Assembly (NCBI GenBank): GCA_027859125.1
Contig: JAQIBK010000214.1
Coordinates: 1-34,582, forward strand
Source: Actinomycetota bacterium
Lineage (GTDB): Bacteria > Actinomycetota > Coriobacteriia > Anaerosomatales > UBA3086
DNA: 34,582 nt
Reading direction: 5' to 3'
The notes below the pieces were generated by a model. It made no database searches and was not told where the DNA came from. It saw nothing but the letters and a program-made list of their open reading frames with translations. The position numbers and the translations under genes were made by a program. Shown piece after piece: positions 32,707 to 34,582 of this stretch; position 1 is the first letter of the stretch, and each line of letters begins with the position of its first letter.

Positions 32707-33369
32707 GTGAAGTTCTTTCTAGACACCGCGAACATCGCGGACATCGAGGAGGCTGCGTCGTGGGGCGTGATCTCCGGAGTCACCACCAACCCCACACTCT
32801 ATGCCCGTGAGGGCGGCAACCTCGCAGAGTTCCACAACCACATCAAGCGGATCTGCGACATTGTCGACGGTCCGGTCTCGGCTGAGACCGTGGGCCTCAA
32901 GCGTGATGAGATCATCCGCGAGGGCCTCGAGCTTGCTGATCTGGCTCCCAATGTGGTCGTGAAAGTGCCCATGATGGTCGAAGGGCTCGCCGCAACCAAG
33001 GCGCTCTCCGACAAGGGCATCAAGGTCAACATGACGCTGTGCTTCACAGCGCCGCAGGCACTTCTCGCGGCACGGTCAGGTGCCGCATACATCAGCCCAT
33101 TCGTGGGTCGTTTCGACGATATCTCTGAGGATGGCATCGAGCATCTTGCCAACGTGGTGCAGGCACTGGGCAACTACGACTTCGGCCACGACGTCGAAGT
33201 CATCGCGGCGTCCGTGCGCCACCCGCAGCACGTTCTGGCGGCGTCCCTTATCGGTGCTGACATAGCGACGGTACCGATGAGCACGCTCGAGAAGTGCGTG
33301 AAGCACCCGCTTACCGACCGGGGACTGAAAGCGTTCCTGGATGACTGGGAGAAGGTCAAGAACTCATGA
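32707..33369 (+). CDS. fsa: Transaldolase / fructose-6-phosphate aldolase (TalC/Fsa family)
   Basis: Class I aldolase of the small transaldolase family, 220 residues, usual length. MKFFLDTANIADIEEA, GVTTNPTL, the Schiff-base Lys in NVVVKVPM (near residue 84), TLCFTAPQALLAARSGA and YISPFVGRFDD are diagnostic. Whether it acts as transaldolase or as fructose-6-phosphate aldolase cannot be settled by eye. GTG 32707 follows AAGGAGAGGGAC, with a rather long spacing of about 11-14. The end overlaps the rho start (ATGA), an arrangement common in Coriobacteriia as far as I recall. Confidence 0.88.
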   Translation: MKFFLDTANIADIEEAASWGVISGVTTNPTLYAREGGNLAEFHNHIKRICDIVDGPVSAETVGLKRDEIIREGLELADLAPNVVVKVPMMVEGLAATKALSDKGIKVNMTLCFTAPQALLAARSGAAYISPFVGRFDDISEDGIEHLANVVQALGNYDFGHDVEVIAASVRHPQHVLAASLIGADIATVPMSTLEKCVKHPLTDRGLKAFLDDWEKVKNS

Positions 33370-34582
33370 GTGCAAGACCTCGCAAGCGTGGACGTCGCGG
33401 TGGCACTACCGGTGGCGGTGGCGGTGGCGGGCAGCAACAACAGCAGCCCAAGCCCTCCATCACCAGAGAGGATCTCACGGCCAAGACCGTAGCTGAGCTG
33501 CGTACCATGGCCGGCCAACTCTCGTTGGACGTCAAGAATCTCAAGAAGAAGGACGAGATCATTGACGCGGTGCTCGCGGCCAAGTTGAAGGCAGAGGGCT
33601 TTGTGAGCATCACCGGCATTCTCGACGTGCTACCCGAGGGCTACGGATTCATTCGCACATCCGGTTACCTCCCGGGCGACACCGACGTGTACTGTTCGAT
33701 GTCGCAGGTCCGCCGTTCCAGTCTCCGCCGAGGGGACATGATCACAGGTCAGGTCAGGCCTCCCAAGGACAATGAGAAGTACCCGGCGTTGCTCAAGGTC
33801 ATGACGATCAACGACAAGGCTGTCGAGGAGGCACGGGAGCGCAAGCGCTTTGGCGACCTCACGCCGGTCTACCCGGATCAGCGGTTCCGTCTCGAGCACG
33901 GCAAGGATACGATCACGGCCCGCATCATCGATCTCGTGGCGCCCATCGGCAAGGGCCAGCGCGCGCTCATCGTCTCGCCGCCCAAGGCCGGCAAGACGAC
34001 CATCCTCAAAGAGATCGCCGCCGCGATCACGGCGAACACCCCCGACGCGTATCTCATGTGCCTCCTCGTCGACGAGCGCCCCGAAGAGGTCACCCACCTC
34101 CGCCGCCAGGTGAAGGCCGAAGTGCTCGCCAGCTCGAGCGACCATGACACCGCCTCCCACGTGCGCCTGGCCGAGACGGTCATGGCCCATGTGCAGTGCG
34201 AACTCGAATGCGGCCGCGACGTGGTGGTGCTCGTGGACAGCATTACGCGCATGGCCCGCGCCTTCAATTCCAACGAGCGGGGCAACAAGCGCACCATGAG
34301 CGGCGGCGTCGGAGCCGGCGCCCTGGAGATCCCGCGCAAGTTCTTCGGCATGGCCCGCAACGTCGAAAACGGCGGCTCGGTGACCGTCATCGCCACCGCC
34401 CTGATCGAGACCGGCTCACGCATGGACGACCTGATCTTCCAGGAGTTCAAGGGCACCGGCAACATGGAGCTCGTCTTGAGCCGCTCGCTGGCCGAAGAGC
34501 GCATCTTCCCGGCCATCGACCTGCGCGCCAGCGGCACCCGCCGCGACGACCTGCTCTACACCGAGGAAGAAATGGTCTTGCT
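33366..34582 (+). CDS. rho: Transcription termination factor Rho (3' end outside window)
   Basis: RNA-dependent ATPase that ends transcription. The first 405 residues are visible: a Gly/Gln/Arg-rich N-terminus (RGRRGG, seven Gly, five Gln), Rho N-terminal helices (about 33-70), the RNA-binding cold-shock domain with LPEGYGFIRTSGYLPG (89-103), VAPIGKGQRALIVSPPKAGKTT (Walker A near 205-212), LVDERPEEVT, VVVLVDSITRMARA and the late GTGNMELVLSRSLAEERIFPA. Only the last few tens of residues are beyond the edge. Insert length before the RNA-binding domain is modest for an actinobacterial Rho. From about base 33,950 onward the DNA is visibly more GC-rich and uses GAA for Glu more than the rest of the window. 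Confidence 0.93.
   Translation, partial: MSARPRKRGRRGGTTGGGGGGGQQQQQPKPSITREDLTAKTVAELRTMAGQLSLDVKNLKKKDEIIDAVLAAKLKAEGFVSITGILDVLPEGYGFIRTSGYLPGDTDVYCSMSQVRRSSLRRGDMITGQVRPPKDNEKYPALLKVMTINDKAVEEARERKRFGDLTPVYPDQRFRLEHGKDTITARIIDLVAPIGKGQRALIVSPPKAGKTTILKEIAAAITANTPDAYLMCLLVDERPEEVTHLRRQVKAEVLASSSDHDTASHVRLAETVMAHVQCELECGRDVVVLVDSITRMARAFNSNERGNKRTMSGGVGAGALEIPRKFFGMARNVENGGSVTVIATALIETGSRMDDLIFQEFKGTGNMELVLSRSLAEERIFPAIDLRASGTRRDDLLYTEEEMVL

Overview
The window is a gene-dense, roughly 60% GC bacterial chromosome segment in which every supported gene reads on the + strand, mostly in tight operons with 1 to 4 base stop/start overlaps. Family-level resemblance and gene order point to an actinobacterium, most likely an anaerobic member of the Coriobacteriia or a relative: a topoisomerase I with zinc ribbons and a Lys/Ala-rich tail, tmk-holB-ricT, an 11-gene nuo operon without nuoE, nuoF and nuoG, and a loosened form of the actinobacterial argS-lysA-hom-thrC-thrB-rho order. 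The taxonomic call is inference.

Layout. 1-5.7 kb: the 3' end of topA, a degenerate nitrilase-like gene, and a malate dehydrogenase/fumarase operon in which the two fumarase subunits are separated by an MFS transporter and a small membrane protein. 5.7-8.9 kb: tmk, holB (with an in-frame TGA), ricT, tRNA-Thr(CGU) and a strong hairpin terminator. 9.1-18.8 kb: nuoABCDHIJKLMN. 18.9-21.0 kb: a membrane-anchored HtrA-type protease, rlmH and a small Cys-rich protein. 21.2-24.7 kb: argS (with an in-frame TAG), lysA and a hypothetical gene. 24.8-26.1 kb: a lipoprotein gene followed at its stop codon by a 0.7 kb internally deleted IS481-type element. 26.2-28.4 kb: hom and thrB. 28.5-32.6 kb: sppA, then a tightly overlapping cassette of metallophosphoesterase, cyclic 2,3-diphosphoglycerate synthetase and 2-phosphoglycerate kinase. 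32.7 kb to the end: a transaldolase/fructose-6-phosphate aldolase and the 5' two thirds or more of rho.

How the genes work together. Mdh and fumarase make a malate-fumarate module that could feed a reductive branch. The Nuo complex lacks the NADH-oxidising module and probably takes electrons from ferredoxin or another carrier. LysA, Hom and ThrB belong to aspartate-family amino-acid synthesis. 2-phosphoglycerate kinase and cDPG synthetase together would convert 2-phosphoglycerate to 2,3-diphosphoglycerate and then to cyclic 2,3-diphosphoglycerate, a compound known mainly from thermophilic methanogens; this is the most striking cassette here.

The main oddities are the cDPG cassette, in-frame stop codons in two genes that are normally essential (holB, argS), the split fumarase, the missing nuoEFG and thrC, and a change in base and codon use inside rho near the right edge that may mark a recombination or assembly join.
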